Below, in pieces: positions 13,391 through 27,057 of a DNA stretch of 64,000 bases. Under the pieces are notes generated by a model. That model had not been told where the DNA came from. It ran no database searches and saw nothing but the letters and a program-made list of their open reading frames with translations. This stretch comes from Acanthacorydalis orientalis (Eukaryota; Arthropoda; Insecta; Megaloptera; Corydalidae): positions 21,325,245 through 21,389,244 of the forward strand of contig CM068322.1 of assembly GCA_034766995.1 (NCBI GenBank), in the 5' to 3' direction. The number at the start of each line of letters is the position of its first letter. Position 1 is the stretch's first letter. The position numbers and the translations under genes are program-made.

Positions 13391-16300
13391 CTTATTCTAG
13401 TTTACAATTAATTTCATCCAGTAAGTTTTTAGTACATAACTAGTTAAATATCAGTCAACAAAATTGTTAAAAATGTTATGAATTTTAACTATAATCAAAT
13501 ATATATTTAATTTAATAATTATTATATTATAATAATACTGTTTTAATATAATATTTATAACAGGGAAATTATTTCCAAAAAGTTTTCTTTTTAACGATTG
13601 TCCTGAAGGAAAATTTAGAAATTTTTCAGATTTAAACATCTTGTATGCGAAACGTATAATCCAAAATGTATATGAAAATGAAAAAGGAAATATAAAATCG
13701 AATTTCCTATGTGTATCAGCTCAGGTTCGAAAGCTTGAAAAGGCCATCGTCGTACCGGGTAGCCATTCAGTTATTCAGGTTGTCGTCGGTTCAAAACGTA
13801 TATATTTCAGACGTAATTGTACGACATACATACATACAATTGCTTTTATATGTTAATATGTGAAAACTGACATTTCTATCACAACCGAGAAGACTATTTA
13901 TTTTCAATTATATTTTTTTCTAGATTATGATGTGTTCATGAATTATGAAGTGAAAAATTAATACTGAATTATTTTTCATACGAAACAACAAAGAATAATA
14001 ATGTATACATATAGAGACAGAAAGATGGAGAGAGAAGGAATTATATTGTTTTTTTAAAAAAATATTCATTATTAGGACACTGTTATTGTATTCGACAACT
14101 AATTTCTGCGCTTTTACCACGGTCAGATAGATTTCTATCAGATTTTGAAACGCTTTTAGGTTTTTTACATACAGTTTAATGAAATTGTTTATTTATTAGG
14201 TTTTATCGACTTAACTCGACAGTAAAAACTCTAAAAGAATAATACATTAAAGATACACAATTTTGATAAGAACAAAAATGAACTTTAATATAAAAACTGT
14301 TCATATCAAAGATCTAGTAATTTACAATTTTGAGTTTATGAAAAGAAAAAGAATTTATCTTTAAAAAAATTCTTAGGGAATAAAGCAGAATGAATACCAT
14401 ATAAAATAATGGAAGTCTTTGATAAAAAAAAATTATTTACAAAAATCATAACGTTAATAAAAATAATTTACGAGTCTTAATTAAAATCCATAATCCCTTG
14501 GTTAGCAACCATAAAATATCACTGTTGTTTATTGTCACACGACCGTATATTTAAAAAATCCTATCACTTTGATCGTTTCATAATTGTTTTACAAATTGTT
14601 CAACGTACCCGTTCTGACGATAAATCACTCATTCATTCAACCCCTATATTCTCTTTTTATAAACATACTGCTAACCCCAATCAACTTACTACAAAAACAT
14701 TTTTAATTTTTCCAGTCAAGGTCGCGACTACATAATTTATTTTTCCTGAATCATTTTTTGTACTACTGACATATCATTGCCAATTTATAATTTAATTTAG
14801 TTACTTCTAAAAATTTTTTGTAGGAATGAATTTTAAGACATTTTAGTGACTAAAAAATGACTATTCTAATGTAACCCAAATAAGTATTTTAACATAGTAA
14901 AATGTACTTAAATATTTGTATTTTTATTACAAAATTTTTAGATTGAGGTTATAAACTATTTCCATTCATAATGTTAAAAATAAATTTTCTAAAAACTATT
15001 ATTTAAATAAACTCCAGGAATAAAAGTTACAACGTCTATTCAAAAATTCTCGTATATAATTATTTTTTGGATAATAAATAATTCTTAGAATTGTATCACT
15101 ACGTATTGTTGTAAAAATGTCTAACTTTTTAAAAATATTTATTCTAATCAATACACAATAGTACTGATTCAAAAAATTGGTATGTAATGAATGTTAATGT
15201 TAAATACAATTTCAACGTTATCTACTTTATTATTGTTTTTAATTATAAATGACTATATAAATAATTAATATTATGTACAACGCCATCGATTATATTAAAC
15301 TTTATTCCTATTTTACATTCATGTATTTTTGTATTTTGTTTTTTCTATTTCTTCTAATGTCAAGATGACATTTTTCAACTGTTAATGTTTATTACATCGT
15401 TATTTTTTTTAGCTGATGAATAAAAATAGGAACATTAAATCTTTATTATTTACAAAATTAAATTGAATAAAAACGATTTCGCATAACAATAATGCGTTTT
15501 TTACAAATAAAACTTCTCGTATCTTATAAAACAGGAAAACATTTCTGATCAAAAACAATCAATAATTGTTTATTGATTAGATTTCATTTTTGATCCGCTA
15601 TTTCAGTAACATTCAAAAACAAATTTTATATTATACGATTTGATGTATCACTTGTAAAGATGTTACATATCAAAAATTATTTTCCTAATAATTAAATTTT
15701 ATTGTTTATTGAATAAGATTAATGTTTTTTTTTGTATTGAAATTGTATCTTTCTAGTTCATTATTCAATGAAAAAAAACGAACTTCTTTAAAAAGTAGAT
15801 ATATTTTTATAGCTAAACAATGAATGAACTGATTTCATTGAAATGTCATTTCTAAATAATTAAATAATAGTAAAAAAACTAACCATGAAATCTAACAAAC
15901 AAATTGATACAAACAACTACGTTTGTAAAATCACAACTGCATTGTTCAGCTAAATTTTAACTTGACTGGGCCAACTGACTTCGCATATACCAATAAATCA
16001 GAACGACCGCCAAATACCGAATCGATTTTGTTACGTTTTCTTTTACATTCTTCTTGCGTACTTTTTTTGTTGGTTGGTTATTCGTAACACCGCACCAGAA
16101 TAGAAAAAGTAAATAAACTATAACTGACACTTCACTAAATCGATGGATGCTGTGTTCAGTTTATACTCTAGTCTGGATTTTTTTTCATTATTCAATTAAA
16201 TTCCCCAATACTTTGTATTGGATGAAATAGTATATCGTATAAATATCTCTCTATTATTTTATTTATATGAAGTTAGTGATAAAAACTTATATAATAAACG

Positions 16301-16470
16301 ATCAGGTTCTTAAAAATTTATCAAGCTGATAAATTTTACTTTTTGTCTACCTTTTTTTTATAAAGATAACTATTATTTATTATCCTTTTTGCATTTTCAC
16401 AAATGAATTTTTAGTCTTCACAAAACACATAAAAATGTTTAGTAATTGATTATTAATGATTTTTATTATT

Positions 16471-16515
<45 letters not shown>

Positions 16516-16629
16516 AATCATTCTGAGAATTAAGGATTATAATAATCATAGAGAAAAGAAATTATATATTTCAATTATTTAACTGTAAAAAATATGACAT
16601 TAGAAATTGTCTAATTAATATACAGAATT

Positions 16630-16746
16630 ATCAATAATTAATTATTGAATACTTTCAATATTTAATAATTTATATATTTGAATCAGACAAATGTATTTGT
16701 GAGGAGTGAAAATTCATTTTTGAAAGTAATTTTATCCACGGTCTCT
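16630..16746 (+). repeat. dispersed repeat family A copy
   Basis: Core tcaataattaattattgaat, later aatcagacaaatgtatttgt, then gaggagtgaaaattcatttt and attttatccacggtctc, matching the 3' half of the family. Confidence 0.55.
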
Positions 16747-17045
16747 AATAACTGTTGCTGTAATCTTTTTTATAATTACTAAATGTTCTTAAACTGTTAT
16801 GAAATTGATAAACTTTCTTGGTGTTAGTATACAATTTATCTAGAGTAAAATATGGTATATTTTGTAAAAGATACTAAAAGTTCAAAACTAAATTATCACG
16901 ATACTTATTTTATAATTATTAAATTTTGTTTTTTAAGACCAATGTTCTATGCGTAGATTTGTATCAGAAAATATAAATTTGACAGAAAACTTAAATGTTA
17001 CTTATTATCATAACCGAACTAATTAAAAACTTTCTGAACAAATTG

Positions 17046-17047
<2 letters not shown>

Positions 17048-17099
<52 letters not shown>
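17048..17099. repeat. (AT)n microsatellite with palindromic flanks
   Basis: About 52 bp of AT, entered by gtaatt and left by aattac, so that the tract and its borders form one hairpin. Confidence 0.93.
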
Positions 17100-17103
<4 letters not shown>

Positions 17104-17708
17104 CATATGACTAATTTCATATTCGTAAATAAATATTTTTCGTACAGTAGAAAGATATTTAGAGTTCGTGAAGAGTGAGTCAATTGCAAAAAGCAGTCTA
17201 GATTTTTCAAGTTTGGAAACAAGTGTTACAGTTTTTTAAATATACAGATTTGTTTTCTCGTTTATCTCGACAATGTTGTTAAATTACTTTCCATTCAAAG
17301 ACATTTTTAGTTTTCGGGACAAAAACATATGGAATCAAATAGAGTTAGGTGACTATAATGCAAACGCAGTTCTGAAACTGGAGTTAAAAATTCACTATTA
17401 CAAATGAATTATTTATCACCTCATAAAACCATTAAAAAATGTCTAATCAATATTCAATAAATCATTATTAATCATTTCTAATTGTTGCTTAAGTACATTT
17501 CGTTGAAAATACAATCCTCTTTAGAGCAACAAGGAACAGAGTACCTTGATTTTTCTACACAAACATTTTTTTGTAAAAAATTTTGAAAAATATTTTACTG
17601 GAAAAAGTAAATTTAGTAATTTTAAAAATCTAATCACTGTATATCTTTCTAATTTTTTTTTATATCTTTGTACTCTTAAAATGATAATATATGCATAAAA
17701 ATGTGCAT

Positions 17709-17826
17709 AAGTATTAATCAAAAGTGATCAAAAATCAGTTATTGATTTTCTTTAATCTGAAGAGTTTTGTGGTTTTTGGTGTGAGTCAGAAAAGTAATTT
17801 ATAAAAATAAAATTAACCACAATCGC
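17709..17826 (+). repeat. dispersed repeat family A copy
   Basis: Core aaaaatcagttattgatttt, then aatctgaagagttttgtggt, gtgtgagtcagaaaag and aaaattaaccacaatcgc. Partial, 3' half only. Confidence 0.5.
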
Positions 17827-18994
17827 AAAAAATATAATGCAATTTTTTAGATACGACAAAATCTATAATCATATCTATGTTATTTTCTTTCAGTACTGAA
17901 ACTATAATTTCTAAGTTAATAAATACATTCATGCGATTTATATATATATATATATATATAAACATATATATGTACCATACTTATAAAAGTTACAGGCTTT
18001 TCAAAAATCTATTTCATTCAATTGAAACGAAATCCACAATTGAAAAATCATAAATTTATAACCAAACCAAACATAACAGAATAAAAAATATACATTTTTC
18101 AAGTCACATAAACGTGATCTGTGAACGTGTCAGTATTACACAACTGTTAAAAATGTCGTGAATATAGACTACAAGAAAATCTGTCACATTTTCTCTCTCT
18201 ATATATCTTTTATAATATTTTATTATATTACTTTGTACATAAATAATATATATATTGGTAAACACATTTGCAATATTAGATTTTCCAAAAACGATATTTG
18301 CTATAACCACACCTAATATTTATTGACCGATGTAATCATGTTATGTTTCGATCATTAGTTTGTAAACAGTTCAGAAATTACTTTTATAAATATTTTCCCT
18401 CAAACATGGAGATAAAAATAGTAAAAAAGTTTAATTGATTTATTTTCAAATATCATGTTTGTCATAAAAAATATCAATTTTACTTCATTTAAAAAAGGTA
18501 TTTTTAAACCTTGTAATATAAGTGTCTCATCGTAAAATTAAAAATATGAAAAAAGGCAGACGAATTAGTCACTGTTTATGTATTTTATTTTTTTAATTAT
18601 CTTCAATATATGTTTTAAATTAAGTAATCATAGTTTTCAAAGAGATTCATACATTAATATGCCTAATTAAAGACATTCTTATAAAATCACAAATTTTATA
18701 TTTTCAGTCATTAGTATCTATTTTTAATTATATATATATATAGTAAATCATTCCCCACAAATTGTAATTTCAAATCATTTAAATTATATAACTGGTATAT
18801 TGAATAATTATTATATCACTTGTAACCGAATGAAAAAACAAATATAAATTTTAAATGAAAAATGTAGTTGACACAAATATAAAAATTAAATAAAATATTA
18901 AAACAAATTTCTGTGAAGCGTAAATTCATTTCAATATATAAACGTTTTTAAAATAGCGTTACAAAAGTTTTGATTGTCAAAAAATGTTATTTAC

Positions 18995-19122
18995 TATATA
19001 TATATATATATATATATAATGTATATATATATATATATACACATATATACACATGTATATATACACACACACATATATATATATATAAAATGTATATATA
19101 TATATATATACACATATACATT

Positions 19123-19149
<27 letters not shown>
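18995..19149. repeat. compound (AT)n/(AC)n microsatellite
   Basis: About 155 bp of TA tracts interrupted by cacata, acacacaca and aaatg units. It contains a duplicated aatgtatatata-type segment. Confidence 0.93.
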
Positions 19150-19154
<5 letters not shown>

Positions 19155-20403
19155 TATCATATTTTAACCAATAAATAAACGAAAAAAAACTGTATTATTT
19201 AAACGAACCACAATGATGGAACATTGTTTATTTCAGCGAAACAGAACGATGTAATAGTTGACGTCTATTTCACATCATTAAAAGTGCACATAGTGTACAA
19301 TGAGATAATAACATACTTTTATCCATTTGGATAAATATGCATGGCTTGTTTTCTATGTACACCTCAACTGTACACGAATGCTACATCTCTTTGAAATACC
19401 ATCAAAAATGCATATGAACGTGCAATCTCTACGTCCACTGCTGTATTTATTTATAGTGGAATGTGAATATGTAGTGTCAGTATATTTTAATGCACAATTC
19501 TCAGTCTGAACATATTTTTCACGCGACTCATATTACATATATACCAAAACTTCAAATGTATGTAAATTCCATGTTCGTGTGTCCATTTCGAACATAAACA
19601 TACAATGTTTTTTTTATAAAACCAAAAAAAAAATATTCGAGCATATGCGAGTACTGTGGACTTTATCGAACTTTAGTGCTTTTTAGTCTGTATTTGACAT
19701 TAGTAGGAATTTAATTAGATTGACAAATAAAATTTCGTGACATGTAAGCTGATATTATCGAAAATGAGTAAAACAATACGCTATATGCATTATAACTGGA
19801 TAATTTCGTGATTATTAAATTTATATAAGTACTATGATATTTTTTTACATCAATTACTATTCAAATTAGTCTAATACTCTATGACTTTGTTAATCAATTT
19901 TATTCGTAGATCAATATAGAATTTTTTATCAAGTAGTATAATTTCCATATATATATATATATATACAGTTTTAAACTAGGTTCTACATTAATGTTTCTAT
20001 AATCCAACTGAGGTTATTTGATGCAATAATCAAATATCGAGTGATTTTATCCCGACATCCTAACATCAAATTATAACGTGTGTATGTGTATATATATATA
20101 ACGCATTTCCATTTTTTAGCGAACAAACGTGGTAGAAGCATTTAGTAATATCTCTGCTGGGTCTTTATCGACTACCATGTACCATGAACAGCGACATGAA
20201 TTTTTTCTCGTGAACTGATGACGATAGTAGCAACTCACATGCACCACACGCACGCAACAGAAAATATTTACCAAAATAGGCAGAATTTTAACTCCCTTGA
20301 GTATGTTACACAAAACGACGAACATTTCATGTCAACACAGTGAGAAATCATTACACTAAAGACGTTCATTTATGATGTTGTAAAAATAATATACTAGAGA
20401 ATA

Positions 20404-20407
<4 letters not shown>

Positions 20408-20452
<45 letters not shown>
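20408..20452. repeat. (AT)n microsatellite
   Basis: About 45 bp of uninterrupted AT. Confidence 0.93.
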
Positions 20453-20453
<1 letters not shown>

Positions 20454-21220
20454 GAAAGAGAAGATAAACGTTTAAAACTCATAAACAGAAGTATTTTTAT
20501 TTGTTATATAATACTAAATTATCAATTATGTCTAAACGAAATGTTTATTTACAGATATATCACACAGTTTAATTTCATTAGAAACAAAGAAAGTAACTCA
20601 AACTAGACTATATGAAAATGACTTAAAAATCTAAACCAGTCGTAGCAATTAAGAAGAAAAAAGTGTAAATAAACACAGTGTAAAGAAAATTTTCCTAACA
20701 TCTCTGAGAAATTTTACTTGGCCTTGTTTAATCATTTTAAAGTAATACAGAAATTTATAAAGTTATGATTTTTTTCTGTTTTCTAAATCATTAAAAAATA
20801 TCAACATACGCTATATTTTATCATCTCGCAGAACTACACAGAATTAAACTTATTTATTTAAAAATAATTTATATCAATTGCAAAAAAAGAGATCAATCAT
20901 CTGAATGACTTCTGATAACAATAAAAAAATCTTCCTTTAAATTGATATTCTACAATTTTCGATTCTTATCTCTTTTAAGAGAAAAGATTGTATTCTCTGA
21001 GTTGCATTATTTTGTAATGATTTGGGATCTTTAATTATTTTCTGAATTATTTTTTTCAATTCTGTACTCTTAATCAATAAATTCGTCACTCTAGCTTTAG
21101 GATCAATTTATTAGTTCACAATCAAAAGATTTCACTTTTATTTGATGCTCTTCTATTCACAAACACGGATGTAGCATTAAAGAAAGGATAATTTGTATCA
21201 GTGAGCACACAATTTTATTT

Positions 21221-21282
21221 AAGTAGCCTCTTACGACAGGCGGGAATACCCTGGAAGTATTCTAACCTCACCTTTACCTCCA
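21221..21282. repeat. fragment of a widespread insect interspersed repeat
   Basis: The string gtagcctcttacgacaggcg, followed by ggaataccctggaagtattctaacc-type sequence, matches from memory a short conserved segment seen at the ends of non-LTR-type interspersed repeats in many insect genomes (gtcgcctcttacgacaggca...). Only about 60 bp is recognisable, so the class is uncertain. Confidence 0.5.
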
Positions 21283-22329
21283 TATATAGTGCAAAATCGC
21301 AATATGAAATAAATAATAGTTTTAACAATAGTTGAATATAAAATTATCAGTTTTAAAAGACAACAAACCAGAAAAAACGTATTACAATTAAATGTCAAGA
21401 GCATTGTAGTCTACAATTGTAATATCGTCTCCAAATAAGACAGCTATATTGAAACATAAAGCTGTTATACAAAAAATATATATATTAAAATGAAAAAAAC
21501 TATCATCAAATAATAAGTTCAATTCTTTTCTCATTATAATTGTAGTATTATAGTTAAATTCACTCTCTCCAATGCATTTTCAACTTATCCCACAAATAAT
21601 GATTTTTTCTAATTAAAAATATTCAATATTTAATTAACGATCCTTTTTGATTTTTGCTTGTATGCATTTTTATATCAAAACTATCACTTTATGAGTAATA
21701 ATGTATAGAAAATTAAAAAAATTAATACTTTTTTATAGTAATATATAAACATAACCAAATCATTGCAAAAAATTTCAGTAACAATTCATAAATTTTATAT
21801 TTATTAAATTTGTCTTTTTTGTGCTTCGGATTAAATAAAAAGTTAAAAGCTTTGAAATAAATGTTTAAAAAATTGGCTCTAAATAATTTATTGATTCCAA
21901 AAACTAATAATTTTTTCACAATGAAATAAACTCAGCTGTATATGAATAGAAAAAAGTATTCAAAACAAAAGAACTATTAAAAAAATACATTTTCCAATAA
22001 AATAGCAATGCAATATTTATATTTTATTAAATTCAATTTATACCAAACTAGAAATAAAAATAAGTCTATACTGACTAAAATAGTATCAGATTCAAATAAT
22101 GTCTATTCCGAAAACTAAATTTATTACTACAAAATTTTAAGATGCAGTCATCTTAGAATGTTATAAATTTCTTCTATAAACTTTATCGACTTTTTAATAA
22201 CAGTAGCATCGACACCTTTATTGAACTCATAAATCATAGTGATGTAAAATTACTTACGTGCATCCCATAATATAAAATGATCGATTAAATATTTCATTAT
22301 TTGTAAATTATGAAAGAATTATATAATGA

Positions 22330-22331
<2 letters not shown>

Positions 22332-22374
<43 letters not shown>
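22332..22374. repeat. (AT)n microsatellite
   Basis: About 43 bp of AT, abutting the interspersed repeat fragment on its left. Confidence 0.93.
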
Positions 22375-22378
<4 letters not shown>

Positions 22379-22461
22379 TCAGCCTCTGTCAATCCACTGC
22401 TGGATAAAGGCCTCTTCCTTGTCTTTTCATTTTGTATGATTGATTGTTCCTCTTTACCACA

Positions 22462-22463
<2 letters not shown>
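22375..22463. repeat. interspersed repeat fragment between two (AT)n tracts
   Basis: About 89 bp containing ccactgctggataaaggcct and then cttccttgtcttttcattttg. The core matches from memory a segment (ccactgctgg.ca.aggcctc) found in repeats across arthropod genomes. It is bounded directly on both sides by long (AT)n tracts (22332-22374 and 22464-22523), which may be its insertion site or its own microsatellite tails. Confidence 0.55.

Positions 22464-22523
<60 letters not shown>
22464..22523. repeat. (AT)n microsatellite
   Basis: About 60 bp of AT, abutting the interspersed repeat fragment on its right. Confidence 0.93.
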
Positions 22524-22525
<2 letters not shown>

Positions 22526-23024
22526 AATTCAATATACAGGAAATATATAGTCTTAGTGGTATACCTATAAAAAATATTTAGTTGATTCGAATGATTTGAA
22601 ATTTAATTTTCATTTCTAATTTTCAAATTAATTATTTATTCAAAATTTAAAAAACATTTCTAAGAAAGAAAAATACCTAAAAATATGTTTAAAAATATAT
22701 TTAAATTTATTTCCCATGTCACTAACAGAGATCAAATAATAACCGAAATTTATATTAATAAAAAAAAAAACGAATAAAATTCAATAGCAGGAAACGACTC
22801 CATTAGGTACAAAATGAGCGATAAACAATTTCAGACATATGTACATATCATCAACGAAAGAAGAACATTAACGAAAGACAGACGTAGTGAGAAAATAAGT
22901 GAGAACCGTAGTGAAAACGAGTAAAGGGAATATAGATCTCCACACTACACAGTACATCACGAACGTGTAAGTGATCGCCGGGGAGTGATAGAGAAAAATG
23001 ATGAAGTAATTAACACTAACTGAC

Positions 23025-23094
23025 CTCATCTCGGCCAGAACGGACGGCTGGCGAGGTGGATCATCCGCATTGAGTTGAAAACCTGACCGGCACA
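23025..23094 (-). other. isolated GC-rich block with exon-like borders
   Basis: On the minus strand a strongly GC-rich stretch of 58-70 nt is bounded by possible acceptors (acttag|TG at 23095 or ggtcag|GT at 23083) and a donor GATGAG|GTCAGT at 23025. One frame reads FQLNADDPPRQPSVLAEMR without stop; no ATG starts it. The contrast with the surrounding A+T-rich DNA suggests a coding or non-coding exon of an otherwise invisible gene, or a conserved regulatory site. The protein is not recognised. Confidence 0.3.
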
Positions 23095-23404
23095 CTAAGT
23101 ATTGCTTTCCATTCACGTTGTTTTATGTGATGCTCGCATTTGTCGAGAAATGCAGTTTATTTGTCATTGAGATCAGCAGGATTAATGATAAATTTTATTG
23201 ATTTTACTATACAGGAGAGATTACGAACATTCCAATTTTAATAAGTTTTACATTTATTACATTACAAAATTGATTAGAGTATATAAAATTTAATAAAAGG
23301 ATATTAGTACACGAAACAAAACCAAATGCAATTTATCATAGTTTATAATAAAAATCATAAATAGTTCTGTAAAATAATTATTTTATTTAATAGAATAGAA
23401 CGGA

Positions 23405-23443
<39 letters not shown>

Positions 23444-24172
23444 GGCTCTTCTGACAAAATAATTTAATTATATCTTATTTAAAAGTTTCTCTTGTAAAAC
23501 ATCAAGTTTTAGTCCAACAAACTATCGATTCAAAACGACTCATAAATATTCAGGTCATAATCGAGAACTGCATTCAATATATACAATAATACTACAACTT
23601 GTTGAAGAAATGACTTTTTTCTTCATTGACTCGCCATCGTCTCTTAGAAAAAATCGTGTTATTACAAAAATTAAATTATTCTGGAAAAGAGCCAGAGAGA
23701 AACCTGTGTTTACTGTTTCGTAATATAAAATAGATCTGATAATTGTATTACTTGAACAGCGCACATATCGTGCATTTAAATGAATATAAAAGTATTTTTA
23801 CAAGTTAACTTTTTTTATAATCAATGAGAATTTAATCTCTTTATAAATGGAAAGTTGTGTAAATAGTTCTATCTATTTTATAATTTTTTCTTCTCTTATT
23901 AATTAAATGTATTATGAAAAAAATATGTAATGTTTATTAATAAATAAATATTAATAATGAATGTTTATTAACAAATATATTTTTTATGAAATATTTTTAG
24001 ATTAATTTATTAAATATTTTATAATAGAAAAAAACAACTTTTATTCAAGGGCTTAAACTTAAAATTCTTGGCTCAGTTACATATGTATAAATGGTATTTT
24101 TAGAAAATTAAATCGATATAATTTTTAATGAAAATTCATATACTCATTCAAAAAATATATGCATACAAATAT

Positions 24173-24173
<1 letters not shown>

Positions 24174-24227
<54 letters not shown>

Positions 24228-24240
24228 CGTGTTATATATA
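24174..24240. repeat. (AT)n(GT)n microsatellite
   Basis: AT tract passing into a gtatgtgtgtgcgtg segment and back to AT. Confidence 0.9.
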
Positions 24241-24369
24241 TAAAAATAAAAATTAATAACTGTTTATTTTCCAAAAATAACTATCAAGCAAGTAATAATA
24301 CGAATATTACTACGAAAAAAAAATAATAGAACCATCGTCAATCCATAAAAGTATGTATAAACTCGCCGA

Positions 24370-24447
24370 AAAGAATTTATATCCCTTGTGTTATGAACAC
24401 CAGTGACCTACTGAAAGAATTTAATACCCTCATGTGTTATGAACACC
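24370..24447. repeat. two short tandem copies in a GC-richer block
   Basis: The word aaagaattta-(t)a-tccct or ataccct, followed by tgtgttatgaacacca, occurs at 24370-24402 and again at 24414-24447 in the same orientation, 44 bp apart. The block continues to about 24620 with mixed composition (gtggtgtgag, gtagcgtctataactg, gtagcgcgatggg). Not recognised. Confidence 0.6.
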
Positions 24448-24789
24448 ACACTGCATGGGAATAAGTGGTGTGAGTACATGTTTGAAAGGTGGTGTAGGTA
24501 GCGTCTATAACTGTCCGAAAAATGGCAACGAGTTAGGGAGCAGTTAACGTAGCGCGATGGGTGATTTTTATGGATACGATGTCGGCTTTTAAAGGTTACT
24601 TTATGACCGTAGTATATCGATCAGCCTGATCTATTTATATGGTATTATAGATTATAGTGAAGAGAATATAAAACATTCTGTATTTGTTATGGAACACTTC
24701 CTTGGAAAATATTTTCATCACCTATACACATCATTATGTTGCAGATCTTGTTCATTAGTTGGTCACTAAACCATATGTATGTATGTATA

Positions 24790-24820
<31 letters not shown>

Positions 24821-26743
24821 TCCCAAAAATCCTATCGTTGATAACAAATTAATATATTGTTTACTTTGTCAATTCTATATTAAATAATAATATATATTTT
24901 TACATTTCCCATATCAATTTTTTAAACAATTTTGCCCCTTGTGTTTACAAAGGTATAAAAATCACGATTTTCTTTAAAAAAATATAATGTTTAGATTATA
25001 TTTGTGAGCCAATGTATACTTCTTCAAATATCTTTTTTAAAATACGTGAATCATTACATGGCTTTAGCCTACAGATTGGGAGCTGTGAGCTCCCGTTTAT
25101 TCAAAAGTTTACTTCTCCAATGACTATCTTACAAATATGATAAATTAAAAAAATAGGTTTTCACTTTAAAATATTTTTATCCTACATAAAGACTTTTTTT
25201 CATTGAAACCATTTGCCAAATTTTTCCCGTGTCCATATATAAATATATTTAAAAACTCATTTATCTGTCTTTGAAAAAAAACTTTTCTATGCTGGACGAC
25301 CTAATGATTATATTTATTACGTGATTTTCATTCATCTAAACAACTACTAAAGATTAGCTTTTTTATTGAAACTTTTATTCAATTTTACATTAAATATTTC
25401 AAATTTAATCTATAAAAAATTCTACATCATCGAAACAAGTGAATCGCAAAAAAAGAATATGTTCAGAGAAATATACCTTTCATTTATGTACAAAAACATA
25501 GTACACCGACAAAAATAAAAATCTATGAGTAAAAAAATCAATGCATTTTATAATTACTCAACCAATTGCAATTGATCTTAATAATATTTTAAAATAAATC
25601 AAAAAGACAATTCATATTTTTCATTATTTTATAATAAACATACACTTTTATTGAAATGTATTCAAATCAAATTATATACTTAATCGAAAAATTCTCGAAA
25701 ACTTACTCGAAATTAAAACTAAATACAGTATGTTTGACGTTGCAACTTTTAAAAGTCATTTATTGTAGAATTGACCAATAAAGAAGTTTGTATAAATATT
25801 ATTAATCACAATTCTCGTTATTAAAAATAATTTAAAACATACCTATAGCTACAAAACTGTTCAAATGCTGCAATAGCTTAGACATTTAAAATTAGAAATG
25901 TCATCAATTCTAGTTCTATAGTACAATTTTTCATTATGCAAGTGTATATCAAATACTAACTAGTTCTCAAATAATGTGCATAGAAACTAGATGTGTACTC
26001 GTTAGGGATTTCATGCTAAGAGGATCTTCGTGTTAATCTTAATATAACGCTGTTGATTGCATCGGGTACAGAGTGCAAACGAAACAACTCAACAAACCAT
26101 TTTCAGTCGTTAGAAATAAAACATTGAAACACCATTTCATTTCACAGTGAAGAATATTAAACTCTTTTTTAATATACACTCATATTGCACATATGTTTTC
26201 TGACATACAAACTCATATTGTATATATATATATATATATACATACATACATACATAAGTTATATATAAAACTTCAGGGAAATAAGTGACTATAATTTTTT
26301 TTCAAAACTTATTTTACAAAAAACTATACTAGAATGAAAATACATCCCATCACTAATTCATTTTATAAAAAGTACATAGTCATTCAATATAATAAGATTT
26401 TTATCCAAATATATAGAACGAAACACAGATTTTCTAAATTGATTATTTACTTACAAGTCTGTTTTCTCTTTCAAATATGTTTTCATTGATTCTTTTATTT
26501 TTATAACACAAACTTAACAAAAAAATTATAGTAAGTTTGAGAAGAAAATTATATTAAAAAATATTTTTAATAATACAAAACTAATAAATGTTAGAAAAAT
26601 AACACATTAATATCCAATAGTTGAATTTTACTAAGAGTATTTAGATGTTTTGTTAATCATTTTAATGTGTTTTTGGTTTATTAATTTTGTACTAAAACGA
26701 TTTCTGGTAAATGTTCTATAATTAGAAAGAAAATTATATACAA

Positions 26744-26790
<47 letters not shown>

Positions 26791-26904
26791 TCTTTATCTG
26801 TAAGTTAAAGCTCTTTTTTATAAAATTTTTTTGCTTCAATTTTTTAGAAAATTTTAACCAAAACATACGTGACTGACATTAATTAAATTCAAATATCAAA
26901 ATTT

Positions 26905-27057
26905 TCCTTTATCTTAGCGCTCTGATGATGATGCACATAAGAAACATTCAACAATATTCAGTATTCAGTTATTGAACAATTTTGATCAGAATTTTTGTTA
27001 TGGTTGTGGAGAAATGAAAATTCGTTTTTAAAAATAAATTTAGCCACAGTGCTAAAA
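26905..27057 (+). repeat. dispersed decayed repeat family A, best copy
   Basis: Reference copy for a family seen many times here: ttatcttagcgctctgatga, then gcacataagaaac, a ttcagttattgaacaatttt core with gatcagaatttttgt, ggttgtggagaaatgaaaat, and aataaatttagccacagtgc. It is about 150 bp, without coding capacity and without obvious terminal inverted repeats. Confidence 0.65.

Larger units (their letters stand above)
12883..21220. other. A+T-rich desert
   Basis: No gene seen. There are further AT tracts near 13359-13390, 16477-16513 and 17938-17960. Small GC-richer pockets at about 13640-13810, 15960-16180, 19230-19480 and 20110-20330 have no recognisable product. Confidence 0.7.
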
